Below are positions 1-5,856 of a stretch of DNA of 5,856 bases, one piece after another (the first letter of the stretch is position 1; every line of letters begins with the position of its first letter). Below the pieces are notes generated by a model. The model had not been told where the DNA came from. It did not search any database and saw nothing but the letters and a program-made list of their open reading frames with translations. The DNA is taken from the NCBI GenBank assembly GCA_036123135.1, contig JAZADZ010000075.1, positions 1 to 5,856 of the forward strand. The letters are read 5' to 3'. A program made the translations under genes and the position numbers. Source of the DNA: GCA-2716065 sp036123135. GTDB lineage: Bacteria > Bacteroidota > Bacteroidia > Flavobacteriales_D > Parvicellaceae.

Positions 1-1499
1 GCACCTTGGGAAAGTGAGCTAAATCCTTCAACATGAATGTAATACGTACCAGGCTGAAGTTGAGCAGTAATTTCAGATTGCAATCCACAAGCGTCATCGT
101 TGAGTGCAATTGAAGATCCGCCACAAGGAGCAGTTCTCAAATACAAATAGGTATCCCATGTTGCCCCATTGCAAGTTGAAAACTTATAGGAACCAGCACA
201 AGGTATATTGATTTCATAAATCCTATCCTCAGATGTTCTAAGGTTACAATCGTCACATGCGTCAACGGTTGTACTTGAAATTGTAAATGGCGAAGTATAG
301 GAATATGTACCATCAATACCACCAGCAGGTGGAACACAAGGACAATCAATAGTGAAAGTACCTGAACTTGCAGTTGTATTTTCGTCGTCTAACAAGAAGA
401 AATATGTAACACCAGCCGTTAATGTAAATGAATTGGTTGCTGTTGTAAAAATGTCGTCTACATATGTCCATCCAGTAGGACCACAAGTTCCTGTTTTTAC
501 AAATAAATCAACATAAAAGTTATCATTTGTTACAGTTACGTCGTAGTCACCCGAAGTTGCAGGAGTAAAAGAAAAAACTGCCTCATTTCCAGGTGTTCCC
601 CAAGGTCCAGGAGGATCCCATTGACCAGCTCCTGTAGCTAAGGTATAGTTTACAGTTGTTCCACATGATGCAAGGTCAACGATATCATCACAAGGATCAG
701 CAGCAGCAGGACATGTAATTTGAATTGCTCCTGAACTTGCAATTGTATTTTCATCATCTATTAAAAACAGGTATGTAACACCAGCTGTAAGATTTAGAGA
801 ATTTTGAGCAGTTGAAAAAATATCATCGATATAAATCCAACCATTAGATCCACAAGGTCCTGTTTTAGCAAACAAATCAACGTAACCACCTTGATTGGCT
901 ACAGCAACTTGATGAGTTCCTGATACTGTCGGAGTAAAAGAAAACACTTGCTCTTCTCCAGGTGTTCCCCATGGTCCCGGTGGATTCCATGCGCCTGTGC
1001 CAGAAAAGTTAAACGTACCGACGCTTCCACATGTTAAATTTGTAATTGAATTACATGGGTTGGCGATAGGTGCAGCAGCAGTTACTCTTGTGACTCTCAA
1101 GGTCATACATGAACTTTGATTGGCACAATTGTAACGGTCTATTAAAACTCTTACTGGATTACCATTAGAAACAAACTGAACTTTTGATTGAAGGCCACAA
1201 AAATCATCGTTGAATTCAATAAAAGCTCCAGTTACATCATCATAAACGGTAATTTGAGTATCGAAATCAGAATCTCCACAGGTTTCAAAAGAATAAGTTG
1301 AACCAGCAACCATGTTGTTGACTAATCTATATTCTCCACCATACAAACAAGTAGATAATGTAGTTAAAACACCAACAGCATTGGGGGCATTTGAAGTACC
1401 AAACTGCGTGTTGTTATTAGGACATTGCGCATAATTTGTTTGAAAACCAAATAAAAATGCAACAATGAAAATCGATAGTTTTGTTGTATACTTTTTCAT
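1..1499 (-). CDS. Secreted multi-domain surface protein with PPC-like domains and a tandem repeat (3' end outside window)
   Basis: The visible part is 499 residues, open from the ATG at 1499 to the left edge. Residues 1-24 form a signal peptide (M-K-K start, hydrophobic core, cut at Y-A|Q). Four domains follow. Residues about 26-134 and 388-499 are PPC-like beta-sandwich domains (bacterial pre-peptidase C-terminal type); each carries an S-Y-x-F-x-T-C motif and the motif N-D-D-x-C-G-L-Q-S (residues 97-105 and 467-475). Between them lie two tandem copies of another module, residues 147-267 and 268-387, sharing P-P-G-P-W-G-T-P-G, Y-V-D-L-F and D-D-E-N-T. The protein is rich in Cys, Thr, Ser and Gly, as usual for extracellular Bacteroidota proteins. 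I infer cell-surface attachment or secretion, perhaps by the type IX system, but the C-terminal sorting domain that would show this is not visible. No enzyme domain is seen. It overlaps the stop codon of the small gene upstream (TAATG), so the two are probably translated together. The specific function is unknown. Confidence 0.85.
   Translation of the reverse strand, partial: MKKYTTKLSIFIVAFLFGFQTNYAQCPNNNTQFGTSNAPNAVGVLTTLSTCLYGGEYRLVNNMVAGSTYSFETCGDSDFDTQITVYDDVTGAFIEFNDDFCGLQSKVQFVSNGNPVRVLIDRYNCANQSSCMTLRVTRVTAAAPIANPCNSITNLTCGSVGTFNFSGTGAWNPPGPWGTPGEEQVFSFTPTVSGTHQVAVANQGGYVDLFAKTGPCGSNGWIYIDDIFSTAQNSLNLTAGVTYLFLIDDENTIASSGAIQITCPAAADPCDDIVDLASCGTTVNYTLATGAGQWDPPGPWGTPGNEAVFSFTPATSGDYDVTVTNDNFYVDLFVKTGTCGPTGWTYVDDIFTTATNSFTLTAGVTYFFLLDDENTTASSGTFTIDCPCVPPAGGIDGTYSYTSPFTISSTTVDACDDCNLRTSEDRIYEINIPCAGSYKFSTCNGATWDTYLYLRTAPCGGSSIALNDDACGLQSEITAQLQPGTYYIHVEGFSSLSQG
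339..698 (-). repeat. Tandem repeat copy 2 in the surface protein (residues 268-387)
   Basis: This is the second copy of the module described for 699-1061. It begins D-P-C-D-D where copy 1 begins N-P-C-N-S, and it ends in D-C-P-C. Differences cluster in the first 25 residues, where copy 2 is two residues longer before the shared Trp, and in the short strand around residues 312-322. The central Y-V-D-L-F to D-D-E-N-T stretch is the best conserved. The third domain follows directly, with no linker beyond V-P-P-A-G-G. Confidence 0.85.
699..1061 (-). repeat. Tandem repeat copy 1 in the surface protein (residues 147-267)
   Basis: This is the first of two adjacent modules. Aligned without gaps from its Trp171 to Pro264 against Trp294 to Pro387 of copy 2, 64 of 94 residues match by hand count. 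The shared blocks are P-P-G-P-W-G-T-P-G, V-F-S-F-T-P, Y-V-D-L-F-x-K-T-G-x-C-G, D-D-I-F, L-T-A-G-V-T-Y and D-D-E-N-T-x-A-S-S-G. Each copy has paired cysteines near its start and end, which may form disulfides. The likeness is visible in the DNA as well, which points to internal duplication. Confidence 0.85.
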
Positions 1500-2032
1500 T
1501 ATTTCTGAAGATTTAATTGGTTTAACTCATTAGCGCGAATAGCTTCCCTTTCAGAAACTGTTAACCCATCATCGGGAGTCATTTTTTGATACAAAGCAGG
1601 AAAATTATTTATCCATATTTGCTTTTTGGAATCGTAGATTTGCTTATCCATCTGGTCATTTCCAGTAAGCTCATACGCTGGAAATCCGCTAGCAAAATCT
1701 TTACCTTGCCATTTCAAAAATTGATTAATTCTAAGCTGATTGTAGGGTTCTTTAGGATCAGCTTTCACTTGACGAATTGGATCAGAAGTCTCATACCAGT
1801 CTGCTTTCATTTGATCGTACTGATCTGCGTTCATAGACTTGATTTGATGTTCTGTCATCCATTTAGATTTGAATTGCTCCAAATCATTCAAATCTCCGGT
1901 TTTCTGAGCTGTTAGATTGAATCCAAAACCGAAAATTGACAACAAAAAGAGAACAGATTTGATGTTTAATCTGACTCTGTAAGGGGTCTTTTCAAAAGAA
2001 GAAGACCACTCGGGGTTTGAGGTAGTCATCAT
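1499..2032 (-). CDS. Small secreted protein of unknown function, coupled to the surface-protein gene
   Basis: I do not recognise this family. From the ATG at 2032 it has 177 residues. The frame stays open upstream to a TTG at 2074, which would add 14 residues, but ATG 2032 (or the adjacent ATG at 2029) is the simpler choice. A polar stretch of about 24 residues precedes a hydrophobic core (residues 25-37) and a likely signal-peptidase site after T-A (residues 41-42), with Q43 as the first mature residue. No start codon lies closer to the core, so the n-region is unusually long. The mature part is charged, Gln/Asn/Lys-rich, probably helical and lacks cysteine. It carries a loose repeated motif: F-K-S-K-W-M, M-K-A-D-W-Y and K-K-Q-I-W-I (residues about 54-59, 75-80 and 136-141). 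The stop overlaps the next gene's ATG by one base. Coupling suggests a secreted partner or assembly factor of that surface protein, which is inference only. Confidence 0.75.
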   Translation of the reverse strand: MMTTSNPEWSSSFEKTPYRVRLNIKSVLFLLSIFGFGFNLTAQKTGDLNDLEQFKSKWMTEHQIKSMNADQYDQMKADWYETSDPIRQVKADPKEPYNQLRINQFLKWQGKDFASGFPAYELTGNDQMDKQIYDSKKQIWINNFPALYQKMTPDDGLTVSEREAIRANELNQLNLQK

Positions 2033-2057
2033 ATGTAAATGTTTTATGATTAATATC

Positions 2058-2076
2058 GGAAGCGACTTTCGCAACC
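2058..2076 (-). other. Weak hairpin in the leader of the small secreted-protein gene
   Basis: On the minus strand the leader reads GCGA-AAG-TCGC, a 4-bp stem with a 3-nt loop, flanked by T-T on both sides and then an outer G-G/C-C pair. It lies about 25 nt upstream of the ATG at 2032. It is too short and lacks the T-run needed for a terminator. It might affect translation, but support is thin. Confidence 0.2.
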
Positions 2077-2123
2077 TAGGTGAAGATTTTAGAAATCACA
2101 CTTACTCTAAGTTACAAAAACAA

Positions 2124-2155
2124 TTTCGACAAAAGCAAGTTTTTTTTCGACAAAA
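2124..2155 (-). repeat. 11-bp direct repeat, 21-bp period, possible operator
   Basis: The minus-strand 11-mer TTTTGTCGAAA occurs twice, at 2155-2145 and 2134-2124. The start-to-start spacing is 21 bp, about two helical turns. The first copy overlaps the candidate -7 element and the second lies just past the predicted transcription start. That layout would suit binding of a dimeric regulator that blocks RNA polymerase. The central GTCG is the only GC-containing part, so a chance repeat cannot be excluded. Confidence 0.35.
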
Positions 2156-2182
2156 TTACTTTTTTATTCGATATATATGAAA
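2151..2182 (-). promoter_or_regulatory. Candidate Bacteroidota-type promoter for the small protein and surface protein genes
   Basis: On the minus strand the bases at 2158-2151 read TAATTTTG, a full match to the Bacteroidota -7 consensus TAnnTTTG. Twenty bases upstream, at 2182-2179, is TTTC, one mismatch from the -33 consensus TTTG. The element begins just after the DUF5916 stop codon (2186). Transcription would start near 2145 and leave a leader of roughly 110 nt before the ATG at 2032. The region is very AT-rich, so a chance match is possible. Confidence 0.4.
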
Positions 2183-2185
2183 TAT

Positions 2186-4372
2186 TTAGACATTAAACCA
2201 ATACACAAGCTTTACCACCACCGCTCTATTTTTGATCCCAAACACGTTTGAATTGTAATTATCTGTGTATACTACAAAAAGATCACTCATTGGTTTAAAT
2301 CTATATTGGAATCGAGCATTAATATTAATGTTATTAATTTGAGTATTGTATTGAATGAAAGTAGTAAAGAACACTTTTTTTGTAAAAGTCAAGTCAATCC
2401 TTGGACTTATCAAGGAAATTTTAACATACTCATTTGGTGGCATCCAAATGAAGTTTTGCTCAAAATCAATAGCAAAATTTCCAATTGGCTGCAGCCTGTA
2501 GGAAAGATTTCCCCCATAAGTAAATTTATTTCCTGTATAATATTCTCCGTAGTTGGTAAAAAACTCTCCTTGTAATACGTTAATGGGGCTAGACTCAAAT
2601 TTCAACAGAGCAGAACTAAAGGAATAGTAGCCGATATCGAGTGGCTCTAATCCTGAAAAAGTAACATCAGTTGCAAATGGTAAATAAATTTTTTGATGTT
2701 TTATTTCAGACCTAAACTTTCCTTGATTGGTAAATTGTATGGAATGTCTACCCATTAGTGATCGCTCATTGGTGGTAAAATCTGAATTGTAGTATTCATC
2801 GTAAGAAACTTGAAAGGAATGTCTATTTATCCAAGATGAAGATGGATAAAAGCTGTATTCAAATGATGGTTCGATTCTCCAATATGTGGAATAAACATAT
2901 TCCTCAGTCTCAGTATTAAAATTTTGAATTCTAGGAACAAAACCCATTTCAGCTCTGTAGTTTTCGCCCACATACTCATGATTCCAAAAAAATCGTACTG
3001 TTCTTGTTTTATACATGAAAAAAGATGCATGAGAATAATCCATACTGCCAGGACTGAAAGAATGGTGATAAAAAAGCTTTCCACGAATTGTTCCATCACT
3101 TGAGGCTAAATTGTAATCTAAGCCTAAAATTCTATTGAAGGAATTTGGATCAACTTTTTGACCAATAAAATCTTGTTGGTTCACAACAATTGCAGAAATA
3201 TTTGAGCTTTCCCCTATCTGACGTTGAAACGCACCAACAGAATAATTTTTTGGAGCTAATGAAAGTTCACTTATTCCCTCAGTTTGCATATTCATCAATC
3301 CTACTCTCCAATTCTTATTTATCTTACCACTTAATCTAGCTCCGGCTATAATGGGAACTTTTGTACCATTGTATAAACCAATCCTTCTTGAAAAAAAAGG
3401 ACGAATCTTTCTAAATCCAAAACGTCCAAACAAATCGCTATTCTCAATAAAAAATTGTCTTCTCTCAGGAAAATATAGGCTAAATCTTGATAAATTGGTT
3501 ACCTGACGATCTACCTCAACATTGGAAAAATCAGGATTTATGGTTAAATCAAGATTTAAAGAGGAAGATATAGCAATTTTAGCATCCATTCCAACTTCTC
3601 TTTCAAAATCTTGCGTATCGTCTTGATAATCGGCTTGAGCACCAGCAGAGACATAAGGTATTACTGCTAAATTCAGTCCTGCTTTTGGAGGAGGTGTATT
3701 CCAATGTAAGGCCCCAGTAAAATTTAACGTTGCAACATTGAAATTTATTGGAATTTTAGTCCAAGAGGTTAGTTCATTACTTTTAAGATTGTTTCTAGCG
3801 AAATTAATTCCCCAGGTTTTGACATTTTCTTTGTATCGAATGCTTTTAAAAGGGATTTTCATTTCAACTACCCAAGAATCACTATTGTGTTGAACTTCAA
3901 CGAACCATTTGTTATCCCAAGCAGTCGAAACTCCAAAAACACCAGCCGACTCTAGCAATCCTTCTCTTTGAACACCATATGGGTTTGTTGAAAAACTAAA
4001 TCCATTGGTTTTATCATTGAAAGGATCAAAAAATACAGCAAACGCATCGTTTGCAGGAAATGAATAATCACGCCTTAGAGATGAAACAACAAAATCGTCT
4101 TCCATAGAATTATCCATACAAACCGCTGCTATGTATATGTTTTGATCGTCAAAACACATCATTACTTTAGTTTTTTCGATTGCCATGATTGAATCTGAGG
4201 GGTAAACCTGATAAAAGTCATCTGCAACGATTGCATTTTTCCAACATTCCTCGCTCAGAATTCCATCAAGCTCAATTTCATTTGAAACTTTTTGAATCAT
4301 TAATTTCTTCTGTTGACCGAAAAATCCGAAAACAGTAATACAAAAAGAAAATATTAAAATTAAACGACTCAA
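2186..4372 (-). CDS. DUF5916 outer-membrane barrel protein with N-terminal CBM9-like domain
   Basis: A protein of 728 residues, of usual length for the family. Residues 1-20 are a signal peptide (M-S-R-L, hydrophobic core, ending F-F-G-Q). Residues about 31-230 match the family-9 carbohydrate-binding-like fold, opening with D-G-I-L-S-E-E-C-W (36-44) and including F-F-D-P-F-N-D (114-120). From about 235 to the end it is DUF5916, marked by N-P-D-F-S-N-V-E-V-D (279-288), F-P-E-R-R-Q-F-F-I-E-N (301-311) and alternating aromatic strands typical of an outer-membrane beta barrel, ending K-L-V-Y-W-F-N-V. The family's function is not established, so sugar or glycan handling is only suggested by the CBM9-like part. 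The start is a TTG at 4372. The first in-frame ATG is codon 25, past the signal peptide, and a stop lies only six codons upstream. It begins 15 nt after the NamZ-like gene, so the two are probably co-transcribed. Confidence 0.9.
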   Translation of the reverse strand: MSRLILIFSFCITVFGFFGQQKKLMIQKVSNEIELDGILSEECWKNAIVADDFYQVYPSDSIMAIEKTKVMMCFDDQNIYIAAVCMDNSMEDDFVVSSLRRDYSFPANDAFAVFFDPFNDKTNGFSFSTNPYGVQREGLLESAGVFGVSTAWDNKWFVEVQHNSDSWVVEMKIPFKSIRYKENVKTWGINFARNNLKSNELTSWTKIPINFNVATLNFTGALHWNTPPPKAGLNLAVIPYVSAGAQADYQDDTQDFEREVGMDAKIAISSSLNLDLTINPDFSNVEVDRQVTNLSRFSLYFPERRQFFIENSDLFGRFGFRKIRPFFSRRIGLYNGTKVPIIAGARLSGKINKNWRVGLMNMQTEGISELSLAPKNYSVGAFQRQIGESSNISAIVVNQQDFIGQKVDPNSFNRILGLDYNLASSDGTIRGKLFYHHSFSPGSMDYSHASFFMYKTRTVRFFWNHEYVGENYRAEMGFVPRIQNFNTETEEYVYSTYWRIEPSFEYSFYPSSSWINRHSFQVSYDEYYNSDFTTNERSLMGRHSIQFTNQGKFRSEIKHQKIYLPFATDVTFSGLEPLDIGYYSFSSALLKFESSPINVLQGEFFTNYGEYYTGNKFTYGGNLSYRLQPIGNFAIDFEQNFIWMPPNEYVKISLISPRIDLTFTKKVFFTTFIQYNTQINNININARFQYRFKPMSDLFVVYTDNYNSNVFGIKNRAVVVKLVYWFNV

Positions 4373-4387
4373 CTTTTGATACAGTGT

Positions 4388-5602
4388 TTATTCGAAATCT
4401 GGATAAAGTAGATATTTTTTACGAATCGTTTTGAAATGTTCAACCTCTGGTTGAAAGCTCAACCATATTTCCTGACTTGATTTATCCTCCTCTATCATTT
4501 TACGAATGTTCCTATCACCTGTCAATAACCTAAAAAATCCATCTTTTCTAAAGAAATCATTTTTATTGGTCGAAAAATTTCTCATGGAAATGATCCAATC
4601 CAATGAAAACTTTTTTTGATGCTTAAAAATACTATCTCCATATGACCTTAAGTCATATCCAAAACATCTTTTTCCATTGTGTTTTGGATTCTTAGAACCA
4701 AATGACGGTTTTGGTAAAAATGAAAAGCTAGTCTTTTCAATAAAAGGAGACCCATACACTTGAAACGGAAAACTTGTTCCTCTTCCAATACTGACGTTTG
4801 TACCTTCAAAAAGACACAAAGAAGGATAAAGATAAATGCTACTCATATTTGGAAGATTTGGAGAAGGATTTACAGGAAGTGTGTAAAAATCTGAGTGTTT
4901 ATAATTCTCACAAGGAATGACCATCAAGTTGCATTTTACACCATTGTTTAACCATTGTTGACCATTAATCATTTTAGCGTATTCACCAATAGTCATTCCA
5001 TGAACAACAGGAACAGGATGTAAACCAATGAAAGATGAATTTTGTAACTTCAGAACTGGACCATCTACATAAAAACCATTTGGATTTGGTCGATCTAACA
5101 CCACAAATTCTTTGTGCTGCTCTGCACAAGCTTCCATAACATAATGCATTGTACTTATGTAAGTGTAAAAACGAGCTCCAACATCTTGAATATCAAAAAT
5201 TAAAACATCTATTCCCTTCAGTGTTTCAGCGCTTGGCTTTCTGTTATTTTTACCATATAAGGATTTAATTGTTAGACCAGAAATTGGATCTATACCATCA
5301 ATTATTTTCTCACCAGCATCAGCTTCTCCTCTAAAACCATGCTCGGGTGCAAAAACCAACTTAACATCTACCCCTAATGCCAATAGTGTATCAACAAGAT
5401 GAACATCTCCAACCATTGAGGTTTGATTTCCTACAATTGCCACAGACTTATTTTGAAGTAGTGGTAAATAAGTATGTATACGTTTTGCGCCTACTGTAAT
5501 TTCTTTTTTTAGTTCAGGATTTCTAGTTGTTCCTGTTTGTTGTGAACGAATACAACCAGAAATCAAAAAAAGAAAAAGAAGAAAACAACTTGAAATTTTC
5601 AA
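4388..5602 (-). CDS. namZ: NamZ-like exo-beta-N-acetylmuramidase lipoprotein (DUF1343, GH171)
   Basis: NamZ enzymes (B. subtilis YbbC type) release terminal MurNAc from the non-reducing end of peptidoglycan fragments during wall recycling. Numbered from the ATG at 5683, the family motifs are F-A-P-E-H-G-F-R-G (111-119, with Glu114 the likely catalytic acid), I-F-D-I-Q-D-V-G-A-R-F-Y-T-Y (162-175), D-R-P-N-P-N-G (197-203), H-G-M-T-I-G-E-Y (228-235), N-P-S-P-N-L-P (272-278) and F-E-G-T-N-V-S-I-G-R-G-T (292-303). The domain is full length. A lipobox L-I-S-G-C ends at Cys44, so the protein should be membrane-anchored and act in the periplasm. I favour the TTG at 5602: it gives 404 residues with a compact M-K-I-S-S-C-F-L-L signal ending at Cys17. 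The ATG at 5683 (431 residues) leaves a polar extension of about 28 residues and collides with the divergent permease start. The stop is 15 nt before the DUF5916 gene. Confidence 0.9.
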   Translation of the reverse strand: MKISSCFLLFLFLISGCIRSQQTGTTRNPELKKEITVGAKRIHTYLPLLQNKSVAIVGNQTSMVGDVHLVDTLLALGVDVKLVFAPEHGFRGEADAGEKIIDGIDPISGLTIKSLYGKNNRKPSAETLKGIDVLIFDIQDVGARFYTYISTMHYVMEACAEQHKEFVVLDRPNPNGFYVDGPVLKLQNSSFIGLHPVPVVHGMTIGEYAKMINGQQWLNNGVKCNLMVIPCENYKHSDFYTLPVNPSPNLPNMSSIYLYPSLCLFEGTNVSIGRGTSFPFQVYGSPFIEKTSFSFLPKPSFGSKNPKHNGKRCFGYDLRSYGDSIFKHQKKFSLDWIISMRNFSTNKNDFFRKDGFFRLLTGDRNIRKMIEEDKSSQEIWLSFQPEVEHFKTIRKKYLLYPDFE

Positions 5603-5682
5603 ATAGAAGTAATCCAACTTTACGTATTTTCGTTTTTGTATGGTCTCAAGAAATAAAGTCAAGGTCAAATTTATTGAATTCA
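5603..5682. promoter_or_regulatory. Divergent intergenic region between the NamZ-like gene and the permease
   Basis: If both neighbours start at their preferred TTG codons, this 80-nt gap must hold two divergent promoters. It is AT-rich. I find no full TAnnTTTG element on either strand; the nearest is TATTTTCG at 5625-5632 on the plus strand, with one mismatch and no TTTG at proper spacing. An 8-bp palindrome TGAATTCA sits at 5675-5682, directly before the permease start. The regulatory role rests on position, not on motifs. Confidence 0.35.
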
Positions 5683-5856
5683 TTGAATACTGAAATCTTC
5701 ATAGCCAAAAGAATGTTAAAAAAACACGGGAAGACAAACAAGCTTTCGCAACCCATTGTTTTTCTTGCTGTTATTGGAATTGCTCTTGGTATTGCGGTGA
5801 TGTTGATTTCTAGTGCTGTTGCTACAGGATTTCAAAAAGAAATAAGAGAAAAAGTT
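5683..5856 (+). CDS. FtsX/LolC-type ABC transporter permease, N-terminal part
   Basis: The first 58 residues are visible; the gene runs off the right edge. After a short basic cytoplasmic tail comes a transmembrane helix (residues about 24-47), containing V-I-G-I-A-L-G-I-A-V-M, then T-G-F-Q-K-E-I-R-E-K-V (48-58). This pattern marks the first helix of FtsX-type permeases in the LolC/MacB group, which drive export or lipoprotein release from the inner membrane with a separate ATPase. The first in-frame ATG (5713) would drop the sequence I-F-I-A-K-R, which members of this family carry as F-I-A-K/R-R near the N-terminus. The TTG at 5683 gives M-N-T-E-I-F-I-A-K-R and fits better. The frame stays open further upstream, but nothing there resembles the family. 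The gene is divergent from the NamZ-like gene. Lipoprotein release is one candidate role, and the missing C-terminal part is needed to tell the subfamily. Confidence 0.8.
   Translation, partial: MNTEIFIAKRMLKKHGKTNKLSQPIVFLAVIGIALGIAVMLISSAVATGFQKEIREKV

Larger units (their letters stand above)
2033..2185 (-). other. Intergenic region between the DUF5916 gene and the small secreted-protein gene
   Basis: This 153-nt gap separates the two transcription units on the minus strand. In transcription order it holds a Bacteroidota-type promoter candidate, an 11-bp direct repeat overlapping it, and an untranslated leader of over 100 nt with one weak hairpin near 2058-2076. I see no GC-rich stem followed by a T-run after the DUF5916 stop, so the upstream operon may read through into this unit. 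Confidence 0.6.

Noticed and set aside
137..349. Alternative minus-strand frame of 70 codons inside the surface-protein gene
   Set aside because: The main frame carries the signal peptide, repeats and PPC-like motifs without a break across this stretch.
1586..1915. Open frame of 109 codons on the plus strand, antisense to the small secreted-protein gene
   Set aside because: It lies wholly inside the opposite gene, its product resembles no family, and its composition reflects the reverse complement of that gene's codons.
2159..2190. Possible terminator after the DUF5916 stop, from the AT-rich TATATAT stretch
   Set aside because: The best stem is short, imperfect and wholly A/T, with no GC-rich base, so it would not form a stable intrinsic terminator.
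2306..3099. Short open frames on both strands inside the DUF5916 gene
   Set aside because: The DUF5916 frame is continuous and shows family motifs throughout, so these are shadows in other frames.
5713..5715. ATG at 5713 as the permease start
   Set aside because: It would remove the I-F-I-A-K-R segment, which fits the conserved N-terminus of the family; the TTG at 5683 keeps it.
2066..5753. Shared 11-mer CTTTCGCAACC at 2066-2076 and 5743-5753
   Set aside because: One copy is in a leader and the other inside the permease coding region, with no shared flanks; chance is the simplest reading.

Overview
The window looks like AT-rich chromosomal DNA from a member of the Bacteroidota, most likely a flavobacterium or a relative such as Crocinitomicaceae or Cryomorphaceae. 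The lines of evidence are the families present (a DUF5916 outer-membrane protein, a NamZ/DUF1343 lipoprotein, an FtsX-type permease with the F-I-A-K-R start), signal peptides ending in T-A-Q or Y-A-Q, the lack of strong Shine-Dalgarno sequences, and one promoter candidate of the Bacteroidota type (TAnnTTTG). The genus cannot be read from the window.

Four genes lie on the minus strand and one on the plus strand. Reading the minus strand from right to left: a NamZ-like exo-N-acetylmuramidase lipoprotein (stop at 4388, start at 5602 or 5683); 15 nt later a DUF5916 protein with an N-terminal CBM9-like domain and a C-terminal beta barrel (2186-4372); a 153-nt gap (2033-2185) with a promoter candidate and an 11-bp direct repeat; a small secreted protein of unknown function (1499-2032); and, overlapping it by one base, a large secreted surface protein that runs off the left edge (1-1499). 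On the plus strand, an FtsX/LolC-type ABC permease starts at 5683 and runs off the right edge.

The NamZ-like and DUF5916 genes probably form one cell-envelope operon. The first removes terminal MurNAc from peptidoglycan fragments, and the second is an outer-membrane barrel of unknown role with a sugar-binding-like domain. The second pair (small secreted protein, then repeat-bearing surface protein) is tightly coupled by a TAATG overlap and seems to have its own promoter. The surface protein has a 1-2-2-1 domain layout: two PPC-like domains flank two tandem copies of a module of about 121 residues. Its C-terminus, where a type IX secretion sorting domain would be expected, is outside the window.

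The clearest oddity is start-codon use. The DUF5916 gene and the permease both seem to need TTG starts, and the NamZ-like gene probably does too. I found no CRISPR array, RNA gene, insertion sequence or clear terminator. The best candidate for something undescribed is the coupled pair at 1-2032, above all the small protein with its repeated K-x(2-3)-W motif.
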